DNA of 64,000 nucleotides from Arthrobacter sp. Soil763 (lineage in GTDB: Bacteria > Actinomycetota > Actinomycetes > Actinomycetales > Micrococcaceae): positions 191,685 to 255,684 of the forward strand of contig NZ_LMSH01000001.1 of the NCBI RefSeq assembly GCF_001428365.1. The letters run 5' to 3'. The position numbers were made by a program, and so were the translations under genes. Positions within the stretch are counted from its first letter, which is position 1. Each line of letters opens with the position of its first letter. A model generated the notes under the pieces. That model had not been told where the DNA came from and ran no database searches. It was given only the letters and a program-made list of their open reading frames with translations. This document shows positions 27,843-36,914 of this stretch, piece after piece.

Positions 27843-27872
27843 TTGAGCCTGATTGACACCGCTGGCTAGGCT
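27843..27872 (+). promoter_or_regulatory. nadE promoter (leaderless type)
   Basis: TTGAGC (27843-27848), 18-nt spacer, TAGGCT (27867-27872), then 7 nt to the ATG at 27880. There is no SD, so the mRNA probably starts at or next to the AUG. Confidence 0.6.
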
Positions 27873-27879
27873 TTGAGGC

Positions 27880-28704
27880 ATGCGTGAACTCCAGGCGAAG
27901 ATCATTGACGAAATGGGCGTCCAGCCCCGGATCGATCCTGCCGAGGAGGTGCGCAAACGCGTCACGTTCCTGAAGGACTACCTGAAGGCCAGCCACACCA
28001 AGGGTTTCGTCCTGGGGATCTCCGGCGGCCTCGATTCCTCGCTGGCCGGGCGGCTGGCCCAGCTGGCTGTCGAGGAGCTCGACGCCGAGGGCATTGAGGC
28101 GAATTTCGTGGCGGTGCGGCTGCCGTACGGCGTGCAGCACGACGAGGCCGACGCCCAGGCCGCGCTGGACTTCATCCGCGCCAAGACCGAATGGACCTTC
28201 AACATCTCCGCCGCCGTGGACGGTTTCGAGGACGAATTCGAGAAGACGGTCGGCAACGGAATCTCCGATTTCCACAAGGGCAACACCAAGGCCCGGACCC
28301 GCATGATCGCCCAGTACGCCCTGGCCGGCGAGCACAACTACCTGGTCATCGGCACCGATCACGGAGCCGAGTCCGTCACCGGGTTCTTCACCAAGTACGG
28401 CGACGGCGGCGCGGACATCCTGCCGCTGTTTGGCCTGAACAAGCGCCAGAACCGGGCCCTGCTTGCCGAGCTCGGCGCGCCGGCCCGGGTTTGGGAGAAG
28501 GTGCCGACGGCGGACCTGCTCGACGGCCAGCCCGGCCGCACCGACGAGGACGAACTCGGCCTGAGCTACGACACGATCGACGACTACCTTGAGGGCCGCG
28601 AAATCCCCGAGGCCGCGGCCGAGTCGATCGAGCAGAAGTACCTGCGGACCCGGCACAAGCGCACGGTCCCGGTCACCATTTTCGACACCTGGTGGAAGCA
28701 GTAA
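27880..28704 (+). CDS. nadE: Ammonia-dependent NAD synthetase
   Basis: Amidates deamido-NAD to NAD with ATP and ammonia; 274 aa, the length of the NH3-dependent single-domain enzyme (no glutaminase domain). The PP-loop SGGLDSS is at residues 48-54; [60 protein letters not shown] (landmarks about 162-188) and [24 protein letters not shown] complete the family pattern. Probably leaderless (see promoter at 27843). It stands alone between repeat-rich DNA and a convergent IclR gene. Confidence 0.96.
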   Translation: MRELQAKIIDEMGVQPRIDPAEEVRKRVTFLKDYLKASHTKGFVLGISGGLDSSLAGRLAQLAVEELDAEGIEANFVAVRLPYGVQHDEADAQAALDFIRAKTEWTFNISAAVDGFEDEFEKTVGNGISDFHKGNTKARTRMIAQYALAGEHNYLVIGTDHGAESVTGFFTKYGDGGADILPLFGLNKRQNRALLAELGAPARVWEKVPTADLLDGQPGRTDEDELGLSYDTIDDYLEGREIPEAAAESIEQKYLRTRHKRTVPVTIFDTWWKQ

Positions 28705-28756
28705 CCCGCCCCTAGTGGTCGGACGGCCCGGCGGCTGCAAACGAGATGCCGGCGGA

Positions 28757-28779
28757 CGGCCGGGTCGGCTGCCCGGCCG
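28757..28779. terminator. Hairpin between convergent nadE and the IclR gene
   Basis: 8-bp stem CGGCCGGG/CCCGGCCG (28757-28764 / 28772-28779) with a 7-nt loop, just before the stop of the IclR-type gene; possible bidirectional terminator. Confidence 0.45.
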
Positions 28780-28789
28780 CCCTGACGGC

Positions 28790-29563
28790 TCAGGCGCCCT
28801 GCAGCTGCAGGGAGATCCGGTGCGCTTCTTCCATCAGCAGCCGGCCCAGGGTATCCCGGCGGTCTGCGCGGAAACGGGGTTCAATGCCGGTCAGGGACAG
28901 TGCCCAGGCGGGCCGGCCGCGCTGGTCGAACACGGCGGCACCCATCCCCCAACTGCCTTCGAGCACCAGCCCGGGGTTGACCGAGTAGCCTGCCTGCCGG
29001 GTCGCTTCGAGGTTGGCGCGGACCACGTCCGCGGTGTGCGCGGCGGCGAAAGTGCCGGCGTGGGCGGCCCAGCCCGCGAGCAGTTCCTCCTGTTCGGCGT
29101 CGGGCAGGAAAGCCATGATGGCGGTACCGGCTGAGGCCACGCCGAGGGGAAAGCGGACCCCCTCATGCAGCACGAAGGACCGCACCGGGAAACTGCCCTC
29201 CTCGCGGAGCAGGCACACCGTCTCGGCGCCGCGGCGGATGGAGAAGAAGGCGCTCTCGCCGGTCTCCTCCGCAAGGCGGCGCAGGCTGGGCCGGGCGATG
29301 TCCTCAAGCGGGAAGCGCGCCGAGGCTACCGATCCCATCAGCAGGATTTCCGGGCCCAGGACCCAGTTGCCGCTTCCGGGATCCTGGTCGAGCAGTCCTT
29401 CGGCAGCCAGGGAGGTCAACAGCCGGTGCGCGGTGGGCCGGGTGAGGCCGGATTCGCGGACCAGCTCCACCAGCGGGGAGCCTTCCGGCTTGCGCCCGAC
29501 GATCCTCAGCAGGGCCGCCGCCCGGCTCACCACCTGGGCTCCCTGAACCGGGGCAGACGTCAT
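28790..29563 (-). CDS. IclR-family transcriptional regulator
   Basis: 257 aa. An N-terminal winged helix (residues 10-70; AAALLRIVGRKPEGSPLVELVRESGLTRPTAHRLLTSLAAEGLL region) is followed by the IclR effector-binding domain (about 85-250; SAFFSIRRGAETVCLLREEG, GVASAGTAIMAFL, YSVNPGLVLEGSWGMGAAVFD). It is divergent from the CoA-transferase operon across 230 bp that contain two TCCAC-type palindromes, so it probably controls that operon and itself. In actinobacteria such pairs resemble pcaR/pcaIJ, but the effector is not known. ATG at 29563 follows AGGAG. Confidence 0.9.
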   Translation of the reverse strand: MTSAPVQGAQVVSRAAALLRIVGRKPEGSPLVELVRESGLTRPTAHRLLTSLAAEGLLDQDPGSGNWVLGPEILLMGSVASARFPLEDIARPSLRRLAEETGESAFFSIRRGAETVCLLREEGSFPVRSFVLHEGVRFPLGVASAGTAIMAFLPDAEQEELLAGWAAHAGTFAAAHTADVVRANLEATRQAGYSVNPGLVLEGSWGMGAAVFDQRGRPAWALSLTGIEPRFRADRRDTLGRLLMEEAHRISLQLQGA

Positions 29564-29599
29564 CTGGGCTCCTATCGGACGGCTAAATCAATCGTTGTA

Positions 29600-29612
29600 T
29601 CCACATTATGGA
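29600..29612. promoter_or_regulatory. Candidate IclR operator 1
   Basis: TCCACATTATGGA, an inverted repeat TCCA-N5-TGGA, 37 bp upstream of the IclR start codon. It matches operator 2 at 29720 in arms and spacing. Confidence 0.5.
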
Positions 29613-29671
29613 CGGTATGACGTGTCACGTCCACACTGTAAAAACAGCCCGGATATCCATTGATTTCCGCG

Positions 29672-29701
29672 TTGACAGTGCTCCACGCCACACCATAGGC
29701 T
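29672..29701 (+). promoter_or_regulatory. Promoter of the CoA-transferase operon
   Basis: TTGACA (29672-29677), 18-nt spacer, TAGGCT (29696-29701). Transcription would start near 29708, just upstream of operator 2, so a repressor there would block initiation or clearance. Confidence 0.55.
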
Positions 29702-29719
29702 CCTTCTTCAGGCAGACAG

Positions 29720-29732
29720 TCCACAAAGTGGA
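29720..29732. promoter_or_regulatory. Candidate IclR operator 2
   Basis: TCCACAAAGTGGA, a perfect inverted repeat with 5-bp arms and 3-bp centre, located downstream of the predicted transcription start of the CoA-transferase operon. Confidence 0.55.
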
Positions 29733-29793
29733 TGCCGGCACCGCGGCCAGGCCGCACCTGCCGGAGACTTCACGGCTCAATGAGGAGATCCAT

Positions 29794-30537
29794 ATGTCAA
29801 AGGTGAAATCCGGCGCGACAGCTGCGCTGCAGGACGTGTTGCGGGACGGTATGACGCTCGCGGTGGGCGGGTTCGGCCTCAGCGGCATCCCCGCGGACCT
29901 GATCGAGGCCGTGCGGGACTCCGGCGTCAAGGACCTGACCGTCGTTTCCAACAACATGGGCGTGGACGGCAAGGGCCTTGGCGTACTGATCGAGGCGGGC
30001 CAGGTCCGCAAGGTCATTGCATCCTATGTGGGCGAAAACAAGCTCTTCGCCGAGCAGTACCTCGCCGGCAAGCTCGAGGTCGAGTTCACCCCGCAGGGCA
30101 CCCTCGCCGAGCGGCTGCGCGCCGGCGGCGCCGGTATCCCGGCGTTCTACACCAAGACCGGCGTCGGCACCCTCGTCGCCGAAGGCAAGCCGCTGGCGGA
30201 GTTCGACGGCGAAACGTACGTCCAGGAGCGCGCCATCAAGGCCGACGTCGCGCTGGTCCACGCGCACACCGCCGACACCGACGGCAACCTCATCTACCGC
30301 TACACCGCACAGAACTTCAACCCGGTGGTAGCCACGGCCGGGGCCGTCACGGTTGCCGAAGCCGAAGTGATCGTCGAACCCGGGGACCTGGACCCGAACC
30401 ACATCGTCACCCCCGGCGTCTTCGTCCAGCGGCTGGTCCAGGCCAGCGACCGGGTCAAGGACATCGAACAGCGCACCGTCCGGCCCCGCGCCGAAGCATC
30501 CGAGGCGTCCGAAACAGCCGCCGCCGTCGCCGTCTGA
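29794..30537 (+). CDS. 3-oxoacid CoA-transferase, subunit A
   Basis: 247-aa alpha subunit of a family I CoA-transferase (SCOT/PcaI type) that moves CoA between succinyl-CoA and a 3-oxoacid such as acetoacetate or 3-oxoadipate. Landmarks are GMTLAVGGFGLSGIPADLIEAV near the N-terminus (CoA-binding loop), VVSNNMGVDGKGLGVLIEAGQVRKVIASYVGENK (landmarks) and NLIYRYTAQNFNPVVATAG. The C-terminal 20 residues are Ala/Glu-rich. ATG at 29794 has an AGGAG SD; longer readings upstream run through the operator. Partner gene follows after 43 bp. Confidence 0.9.
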   Translation: MSKVKSGATAALQDVLRDGMTLAVGGFGLSGIPADLIEAVRDSGVKDLTVVSNNMGVDGKGLGVLIEAGQVRKVIASYVGENKLFAEQYLAGKLEVEFTPQGTLAERLRAGGAGIPAFYTKTGVGTLVAEGKPLAEFDGETYVQERAIKADVALVHAHTADTDGNLIYRYTAQNFNPVVATAGAVTVAEAEVIVEPGDLDPNHIVTPGVFVQRLVQASDRVKDIEQRTVRPRAEASEASETAAAVAV

Positions 30538-30580
30538 CCAGGCCTGAGCGCCACCACCCTTACTTTTCAGGAGAATCATC

Positions 30581-31297
30581 ATGGCTTGGACCCGCAATGA
30601 AATGGCCGCCATCGCGGCCGAAGAACTCAACGACGGCGACTACGTCAACCTCGGCATCGGCATCCCGACGCTCGTCGCCAACAACCTGCGCGAGGGCGTG
30701 CGCGTGGTGCTGCAGAGCGAGAACGGCCTGCTCGGCATGGGCCCCTTCCCCTATGAGGGCGAGGAGGACGCGGACCTGATCAACGCCGGCAAGCAGACCG
30801 TCACGGTCCTGCCCGGCGGCAGCATCTTCGACTCCGCCACCTCCTTCGGCATGATCCGCGGCGGCCACGTCAAGGTCGCGATCCTCGGCGCCATGCAGGT
30901 CTCCGGCGCCGGCGACCTGGCCAACTGGACCATCCCGGGCAAGATGGTCAAGGGCATGGGCGGCGCCATGGACCTCGTGGCCGGCACCCCGCGCGTCGTG
31001 GTCCTCACCGAACACAACGCCAAGGACGGCACCGCGAAGATCGTCAAGGAATGCAGCCTGCCGCTGACCGGTCTGAGCTGCGTGGACCGCATCATCAGCG
31101 ACCTGGCGGTGTTCGACCTCGTGAAACCCGAGGACGGAACGGGCCACCGGCGGCTCACGCTCACCCGGCTCGCCCCCGGCGTCACCGTGGCGGAAATCCG
31201 CGAAAAGACGGAGGCGGAGTTCGACGTCGACCCCTCCCTCGAAGCAACCGGCACCGCAGACTCGCAGTCCGACAGCCTGGAAGGAGCCACGGCATGA
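30581..31297 (+). CDS. 3-oxoacid CoA-transferase, subunit B
   Basis: 238-aa beta subunit with the catalytic glutamate in [16 protein letters not shown] (Glu near residue 46), the residue that forms the acyl-CoA thioester intermediate. [53 protein letters not shown] (landmarks) and [25 protein letters not shown] fit the SCOT/PcaJ group. The last 20 residues are a Ser/Ala tail. AGGAG SD at about 30570. The stop overlaps the thiolase start by 4 bp. SCOT and PcaJ types cannot be separated by eye. Confidence 0.9.
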   Translation: MAWTRNEMAAIAAEELNDGDYVNLGIGIPTLVANNLREGVRVVLQSENGLLGMGPFPYEGEEDADLINAGKQTVTVLPGGSIFDSATSFGMIRGGHVKVAILGAMQVSGAGDLANWTIPGKMVKGMGGAMDLVAGTPRVVVLTEHNAKDGTAKIVKECSLPLTGLSCVDRIISDLAVFDLVKPEDGTGHRRLTLTRLAPGVTVAEIREKTEAEFDVDPSLEATGTADSQSDSLEGATA

Positions 31298-32478
31298 GCC
31301 TCAAGGACCAGTTCGGCAAGGACGTCCTGCTCACCGGCTGGGGCCACAGCCGGTTCGGCAAGCTCACGGACGAGACCCTGGAGTCCCTGATCGTGCAGGT
31401 CGCCACCGAGGCGATCGGCAACGCCGGGATCGAACCCGGCCAAATCGACGAAATCTACGTCGGCCAGTTCAACTCCGGCATGATGCCGCTGGCGTTCCCG
31501 TCCTCGCTGGCGCTGCAGGTCTCCGAGCAGCTCGCCAACGTGCCCTCGACCCGGGTCGAGAACGCGTGCGCCTCCGGCTCCGCCGCCTTCCAGCAGGGCA
31601 CCAAGTCGCTGCTGGCCGGTACGGCCAAGACCGTCCTGGTGATCGGCGCCGAAAAGATGACCCAGGCCGGGGCCGACGTCGTGGGCGCGGCCCTGCTCGG
31701 CGCCGACTACGACATGGCCGGCAAGCCCTCCAGCACCGGCTTCACCGGCCTCTTCGCCGAGGTGGCCAAGCACTACGAGAAGCGCTACGGCCCTGTCTCG
31801 GACGTGCTCGGCACGATCGCGGCGAAGAACCACCGGAACGGTGTGGACAACCCCTACGCCCAGCTCCGCAAGGACCTCGGCGAAGAGTTCTGCCAGACGG
31901 TCTCGGACAAGAACCCGATGGTCGCCGACCCGCTGCGGCGCACCGACTGCTCCCCGGTCTCCGACGGCGCCGCCGCCGTCGTGCTGTCCGTCGCGCCCAC
32001 CGACGGCGCCACCGCCCCGGTCCGCCTGGCCGGGTTCGGCCAGGCGAACGACTTCTTCCCGACCCACCGCCGCGACCCCACCGCCTTCGCCGCGACCCGC
32101 GCGTCCTGGCAGCGGGCTTTGGGCATGGCCGGCGTCGGGCTGGAGGACCTGGACTTCGCCGAGGTCCACGACTGCTTCACGATCGCAGAACTGCTGATGT
32201 ATGAGGCGATCGGCCTGACCGAACCGGGGCAGGGCGCCCGGGCGGTCAAGGAGGGCTGGGTCTTCAAGGACGGCAAGCTGCCGATCAACGCCTCCGGCGG
32301 GCTCAAGGCCAAGGGCCACCCGGTCGGCGCCACCGGAGTTTCGCAGCACGTCATCGCCGCGATGCAGCTCACCGGCACCGCCGGGGACATGCAGCTCGCG
32401 GCCCCGCGGCGCGCCGCGGTGCAGAACATGGGCGGCGTCGGCATTGCGAACTATGTCAGCGTGCTTGAAGCCGTCTGA
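31294..32478 (+). CDS. Thiolase-family acetyl-CoA acetyltransferase (SCP-x-like)
   Basis: 394 aa. The nucleophilic cysteine is Cys92 in [13 protein letters not shown], the pattern of the SCP-x/archaeal acetoacetyl-CoA thiolase branch rather than the classical PcaF or FadA branch. [14 protein letters not shown] motif (His near 291) and [13 protein letters not shown] (His near 341) supply the other active-site residues. The classical C-terminal CxG motif is absent, as expected for this branch. With the CoA-transferase it would activate and cleave a 3-oxoacid to acetyl-CoA plus a shorter acyl-CoA. ATGA overlap with subunit B; overlaps the next small gene by about 26 bp. Confidence 0.88.
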   Translation: MSLKDQFGKDVLLTGWGHSRFGKLTDETLESLIVQVATEAIGNAGIEPGQIDEIYVGQFNSGMMPLAFPSSLALQVSEQLANVPSTRVENACASGSAAFQQGTKSLLAGTAKTVLVIGAEKMTQAGADVVGAALLGADYDMAGKPSSTGFTGLFAEVAKHYEKRYGPVSDVLGTIAAKNHRNGVDNPYAQLRKDLGEEFCQTVSDKNPMVADPLRRTDCSPVSDGAAAVVLSVAPTDGATAPVRLAGFGQANDFFPTHRRDPTAFAATRASWQRALGMAGVGLEDLDFAEVHDCFTIAELLMYEAIGLTEPGQGARAVKEGWVFKDGKLPINASGGLKAKGHPVGATGVSQHVIAAMQLTGTAGDMQLAAPRRAAVQNMGGVGIANYVSVLEAV

Positions 32479-32701
32479 GTCCGAGCCCGCCGAACTGGTC
32501 TGGGCCACCAACTGGCTCGGCCTGCCCGCCGGTGCACCCGTCACGGTGCGCCGGCCGGGCCGCGCCCCGGTCGGCGCCACCGTGGAACTCGCCACACCGG
32601 ACGGGAAGATTCTCTGGGTGCGGTACCGGGCCACGTCCGAGCGCGTCATGCTGCACAAGGCCGACGGAACCCAGGTCTGGTGTGACGCGCCCCGTGCCTG
32701 A
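32453..32701 (+). CDS. Small conserved-looking protein of unknown function
   Basis: 82 aa if read from the ATG at 32453; a TTG at 32465 is an alternative. It overlaps both the thiolase end and the regulator start, so it is translated within the same coupled unit. The sequence has LPAGAPVTVRRPGRAPVGA, ILWVRYRATSERVML and HKADGTQVWCD, which look like alternating beta-strands of a small barrel. No CxxC zinc ribbon is present, so it is not the DUF35 partner often found with SCP-x thiolases. I do not recognise the family. Confidence 0.55.
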   Translation: MSACLKPSESEPAELVWATNWLGLPAGAPVTVRRPGRAPVGATVELATPDGKILWVRYRATSERVMLHKADGTQVWCDAPRA

Positions 32702-33851
32702 GTCCAGCATCGAACACGTGGCTGATCTGCTGTTCCGGGACCTGCAGTACCTGAAAGCCCGCAGCGTGGAGCGCTGCGTCACCGAGGTGGCCGGATACCG
32801 CAGCGTGGCGGAGGCAGACATCAGCTCCTCCGTCGAACAAAACCTGCGGATGGCGATCCAGGCCGTGAAATCCGGAATCGTGCCGGAGTCCTCACAGCTC
32901 ACGCTGGAGGCGAGGGTGGCGCAGGTCCGGTTCCACCAGGGCATGCGGATCGAGGATGTGATGCGCGGCTACCGCCTGTCGATGGCGGTGATCCAAGACC
33001 GCTTCATCGACGTCGCCCAGGAGCTGCGGCTCGGCGACCGCGAGGTCCTTGCAGCCCACCGTGTGCTCTGGGGCGTCAGCGACTCCTACACCGCCGCACT
33101 GGTCGACTCCTACCGGGAAATCAGTGTCCAGCGAGCGGTGCGGGACCATGAGCTGCGCCAGGGATATCTGCGCGCGGTGCTGGCCGGAACACTGACCGGT
33201 GCGGAACTGGTGTCCCGTTCCGCCGACTTCGGGATCGATCCGTGCCGGGAGTTCCGAGCCCTGCGGGCCCGCCCGCACGGCGGGACCTCCCCGGATGAGC
33301 TGCTCAGCGCGCTGGTGGCGCCGCTGCCCGGCGGCGACGGCGTGCTCACCGTCATCGCCGGCGACGTCGTCGGCTTCGTGACGGCCAAACCCCGCGGCGA
33401 CGGCCTGGCCGCGACGGTCGCCGTGGGGCCGGAGCGCACGTTGGCGGAGCTGGCTCGGTCCGACGCCGTCGCGGACCGGATCTTCGCTGCTGCCTGGCGG
33501 CGTCCGCACGGCGGCTCGTTCAGCCTTGAAGATCTGACCTGGCGGACGGCGGCCGGCGACCCGGACGTCACCGAGGTCCTGCACCGGCGCTATCTTGCGC
33601 CATTCGCCGACGACGCCGAGTTCGGCCTGATCGTGCTGGACTCCGTCCGCCACTACCTCGCCAACGACCGCCGGATCTCAGCCGCCGCCAAGGCCCTGTC
33701 CGTCCACGAGAACACGCTGCGTTACCGGCTGCAGAAGTTTGAGCAGCTCACCGGCGCGCGGCTCGACGCCACAGAGACCCTCGTGGAGCTGTGCTGGGCC
33801 TTCGAAGGCTGTCAGGACCGGGCCGCCGCCGCAGGCGGCACCCTGTTGTAG
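32682..33851 (+). CDS. PucR-type helix-turn-helix transcriptional regulator
   Basis: 389 aa. The C-terminal 60 residues are the PucR-type DNA-binding domain: VRHYLANDRRISAAAKALSV followed by HENTLRYRLQKFEQLTG, a block diagnostic for the family. The N-terminal half has an RsbRD-like helical region (LRMAIQAVKSGIVPESSQ, RVAQVRFHQGMRIEDVMRGYRLS), a sensory module common in actinobacterial members. GTG at 32682 or at 32694 may be the start; both overlap the preceding small gene. Position suggests control of the transporter-ligase-SDR operon that begins 171 bp downstream, probably as an activator. Confidence 0.82.
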   Translation: MTRPVPESSIEHVADLLFRDLQYLKARSVERCVTEVAGYRSVAEADISSSVEQNLRMAIQAVKSGIVPESSQLTLEARVAQVRFHQGMRIEDVMRGYRLSMAVIQDRFIDVAQELRLGDREVLAAHRVLWGVSDSYTAALVDSYREISVQRAVRDHELRQGYLRAVLAGTLTGAELVSRSADFGIDPCREFRALRARPHGGTSPDELLSALVAPLPGGDGVLTVIAGDVVGFVTAKPRGDGLAATVAVGPERTLAELARSDAVADRIFAAAWRRPHGGSFSLEDLTWRTAAGDPDVTEVLHRRYLAPFADDAEFGLIVLDSVRHYLANDRRISAAAKALSVHENTLRYRLQKFEQLTGARLDATETLVELCWAFEGCQDRAAAAGGTLL

Positions 33852-34022
33852 AAATCCACAACGGCCCATCGAATCCCTTTGAGCTGGCTCCATGTTCGGG
33901 GCCGGGGCGCCTCCGTAACGTGGTCTGCATCACAGCCGGACGAACTGCTGATTCCTGCGCCCCGTCGGGCCCGGACGATGCGGCACCCCTCGTCCGGACC
34001 CATCGGATCTGGGAGTCACCGG

Positions 34023-35324
34023 ATGAGCGTTATCACCGCAGCACCGCCCGTCAGCAGGACCCGCCAACTCGCGGCCGCCACGGTCGGCAACATCGTCGAA
34101 TGGTTCGACTGGTACGTCTATTCCATGCTGGCGCTGTACTTCTCCAGCCAGTTCTTCCCCAAGACCGGCGATCCCGTCGTCCCGCTGCTCAGCGCCATGG
34201 CAATCTTCGCCGTCGGCTTCTTCATGCGGCCGCTCGGCGGCCTGCTCGGCGGCATGGTGGCAGACCGCCTCGGCCGAAAGAAGGCGCTGACCGCGACCGT
34301 CATGCTGATGGGCGTGGGCAGCCTGCTGGTCGCCGTCGCCCCGACATACGATCAGGTCGGAGTGCTGTCCCCGGTCCTGCTGGTGCTGGCCCGGCTCCTG
34401 CAGGGCCTGTCCACCGGCGGCGAATTTGCCGCCTCCTCCACCTTCCTGGTGGAGTCGGCCCCGGAAGGTCGCCGCGGCTTCTTCTCGAGCTTCCTTTACA
34501 TCGGCGCAACGCTCGGGAACGTGGTGGCGATCGCTTCCGTGGCGTTGCTCGTCGCGGTGCTGCCGGACGCGGCGATGCACGAGTGGGGCTGGCGGATCCC
34601 GTTCGCCATCGGGACGCTCGGAGCGGTGGCCGGGCTGTTCATCCGGCGCTTCGCCGAAGAGACTCTCACGGTCCCGGACGACGGCGACCCGTCGACGCCG
34701 GCGAGCGCCAAGGCCGCGCGGCCTTCGGCGTTTGAGTTCATCCGCACGCACCCGAAGGAATGCCTGCTGGTGTTTGCCATCAACGCCGCACCGACACTGT
34801 TCTTCTACGTCTTCTCCTCCTACCTGCCCACCTACGCGCACCTCACCGTCGGCTTTGACATGAAGAACGCGCTCTTCGTCGGCCTGATTTCGCTGACGTA
34901 CTTCGCCATCCTGCAGCCGCTGATGGGCATCCTCTCGGACCGGATCGGCCGCAAGCCGCTGCTGCTGGCGTTTGGCGGCGGCTTCACGCTGCTGACCATT
35001 CCCCTGCTCAACGCACTGCAGAACAGCTTCCTGTCGCTGCTGCTGGTCCAGATGGCCGCGCTGACGCTGCTGGCCTGCTACACGTCCATCACCTCGGCCG
35101 TGATGTGCGAGCTCTTTCCCGCACGCATCCGAGCGGCCGGCATCGGGCTGCCCTACGCCCTGGGCGTGGCGCTGGTTGGCGGCACCGGCCCGTACGTGGC
35201 GACCTGGCTGGCCGACGCCAAGATGATCGACGCCTTCGGCTGGTACCTGACCATCCTCGCCGCGATCACCACGGTGGTCTTCCTGCGGATCAAGGAAAGC
35301 TACAAGACGGGGCTGCCCCAGTGA
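34023..35324 (+). CDS. MHS-family (MFS) organic acid transporter
   Basis: 433-aa, twelve-helix proton-coupled symporter. VGNIVEWFDWYVYSMLALYF near residue 20 is the MHS (KgtP/ShiA/PcaT-like) hallmark, then DRLGRKKAL between helices 2 and 3, and a second DRIGRKPLLL between helices 8 and 9. Family members carry organic and aromatic acids such as shikimate, 2-oxoglutarate or protocatechuate. Coupled to the following acyl-CoA ligase by GTGA overlap, so it likely imports the acid that the ligase activates. ATG chosen at the MHS N-terminus; upstream in-frame residues are hydrophilic and not family-like. Confidence 0.92.
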   Translation: MSVITAAPPVSRTRQLAAATVGNIVEWFDWYVYSMLALYFSSQFFPKTGDPVVPLLSAMAIFAVGFFMRPLGGLLGGMVADRLGRKKALTATVMLMGVGSLLVAVAPTYDQVGVLSPVLLVLARLLQGLSTGGEFAASSTFLVESAPEGRRGFFSSFLYIGATLGNVVAIASVALLVAVLPDAAMHEWGWRIPFAIGTLGAVAGLFIRRFAEETLTVPDDGDPSTPASAKAARPSAFEFIRTHPKECLLVFAINAAPTLFFYVFSSYLPTYAHLTVGFDMKNALFVGLISLTYFAILQPLMGILSDRIGRKPLLLAFGGGFTLLTIPLLNALQNSFLSLLLVQMAALTLLACYTSITSAVMCELFPARIRAAGIGLPYALGVALVGGTGPYVATWLADAKMIDAFGWYLTILAAITTVVFLRIKESYKTGLPQ

Positions 35325-36904
35325 GCGCGATTGGATTCTTCGACCGCGGCTGGAACTGCCACCCGGACGGGGTGGCCTATGTCCAGGAGAACACCACCTA
35401 CACCTTCACCGAAGCCGGTGAACTCTCCTGCCGGATCGCCAATGCGCTGCTGGACGCGGGACTCTCGCCCGAGGCCAAAGTCGCTGTGCTCTCACCGAAC
35501 GACCCCCTTGCCTGGATCTGCGTGCTCGGAATCTGGCGCTCCGGGCTTACCTGGATCCCGGCCAACCCGGCGAGCCCAGCAGGCGAAACGGCGCAGCTGC
35601 TGGCCGGCTTCGACGCCGAACTGGTGATCTTCCACGCCGGCCTCGACGACGCCGTGCTGAAGCTGCAGGACCGGCTGCCGGCTGTCCGGCAGTGGGTCCG
35701 CTTCGGCGAGGGCCCCGGAGCCGACGCAGGTGCCGCTCCGGTGTCCGGAGCGGTTCCCTTCAGCGAGTGGGTTGCCGCCCAGCCGGCGACAAAACCCGCC
35801 GTCGAGAATTTCCCGGACGACGTGGTCTCGCTGGCCCCGACCGGCGGCACCACGGGCTTGCCCAAAGGCGTAATGAACACGAACCGCAGCCTGTCAGCCT
35901 TCGTGACGCACCTGATGATGGCGGCCCATTACGGCTCCGAAGACGCGGTGGTGAATCTTGCCGCGGCACCCATGACCCACACAGCGGGTCTGCTGAGCCT
36001 CGCCGCGACGGCGCGCGGCGGGACGGTGGTAGTGCTTCCCAGGGCCCACCCGCACGCCGTCCTCGACGCCATCGAGAAGTATGCGGTGACCGACCTGTTC
36101 CTGCCCCCCACGGTGATCTACCGGCTCCTGGAAGTACTGAAGGAGCAACCGAGGGACCTCTCCTCGCTGCACTACCTGATTTACGGCGCGGCACCCATGT
36201 CGGTCGAGAAGCTGCGCCAGGCGCTGACCGCGATCGGACCGGTGATGATGGAACTCTACGGACAGATGGAGGCGCCCGCCTCGGTGACGTTCCTGCGCCC
36301 GGACGAGCACTTCGTCGCGGGTGAAATCGCCCCCGATTCCCGGCTCTCCTCCTGCGGGCGGCCGTACCCGCTGGTCCAGGTGGAGATCCGCGACGACGAC
36401 GGCCGCGCCCTTCCCGCCGGAACGCCCGGCGAGATCTGCGTCCGCGGCGACCTGGTCATGAAGGGGTACTACAAGAATCCGGCACAGACTGCCCAGGCCC
36501 TGCAGGACGGCTGGCTGCACACCGGCGACATCGGTTTTTTCGACCAGGAGGGCTACCTGCACCTCACCGACCGGCGGCGGGACCTGATCATCTCCGGCGG
36601 CTTCAACGTCTACCCCAGCGAAGTCGAGCAGGTCATCTGGGGCCACCCGGCGGTGCGCGACTGCGCCGTGGTCGGCTCCCCGCACCCCGACTGGGGCGAA
36701 GCGGTCACCGCCGTCGTCGAACTCAATGAGGGCTGCGCCGTCACGGAGGCGGAAATCATTGCCCTGTGCAAGCAGGAACTTGGCAGCGTCAGGGCGCCAA
36801 AGACCGTGCAGCTGGTGCCGGCCCTGCCGCGCAGCGTCAACGGGAAGGTCCTGAAAAAGAACATCCGCGAAACCTTTTGGCGCAACGAAACATCAAGAAT
36901 CTAG
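35321..36904 (+). CDS. AMP-dependent acyl-CoA (aryl/fatty acid) ligase
   Basis: 527 aa. The P-loop is LAPTGGTTGLPKGVMNTN near residue 168 (TGGTTG rather than TSGTTG), followed by MELYGQMEAPASV, GWLHTGDIGFFDQEGYLHLTDRRRDLIISGGFNVYP (landmarks about 395-430) and a C-terminal RSVNGKVLKKNIRE lysine near 514. It belongs with long-chain or aromatic acyl-CoA synthetases. GTG start overlaps the transporter stop. Upstream transporter and downstream SDR indicate a pathway that takes in and activates a carboxylic acid; the acid is unknown. Confidence 0.88.
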   Translation: MSAIGFFDRGWNCHPDGVAYVQENTTYTFTEAGELSCRIANALLDAGLSPEAKVAVLSPNDPLAWICVLGIWRSGLTWIPANPASPAGETAQLLAGFDAELVIFHAGLDDAVLKLQDRLPAVRQWVRFGEGPGADAGAAPVSGAVPFSEWVAAQPATKPAVENFPDDVVSLAPTGGTTGLPKGVMNTNRSLSAFVTHLMMAAHYGSEDAVVNLAAAPMTHTAGLLSLAATARGGTVVVLPRAHPHAVLDAIEKYAVTDLFLPPTVIYRLLEVLKEQPRDLSSLHYLIYGAAPMSVEKLRQALTAIGPVMMELYGQMEAPASVTFLRPDEHFVAGEIAPDSRLSSCGRPYPLVQVEIRDDDGRALPAGTPGEICVRGDLVMKGYYKNPAQTAQALQDGWLHTGDIGFFDQEGYLHLTDRRRDLIISGGFNVYPSEVEQVIWGHPAVRDCAVVGSPHPDWGEAVTAVVELNEGCAVTEAEIIALCKQELGSVRAPKTVQLVPALPRSVNGKVLKKNIRETFWRNETSRI

Positions 36905-36914
36905 GAGAACAGCA

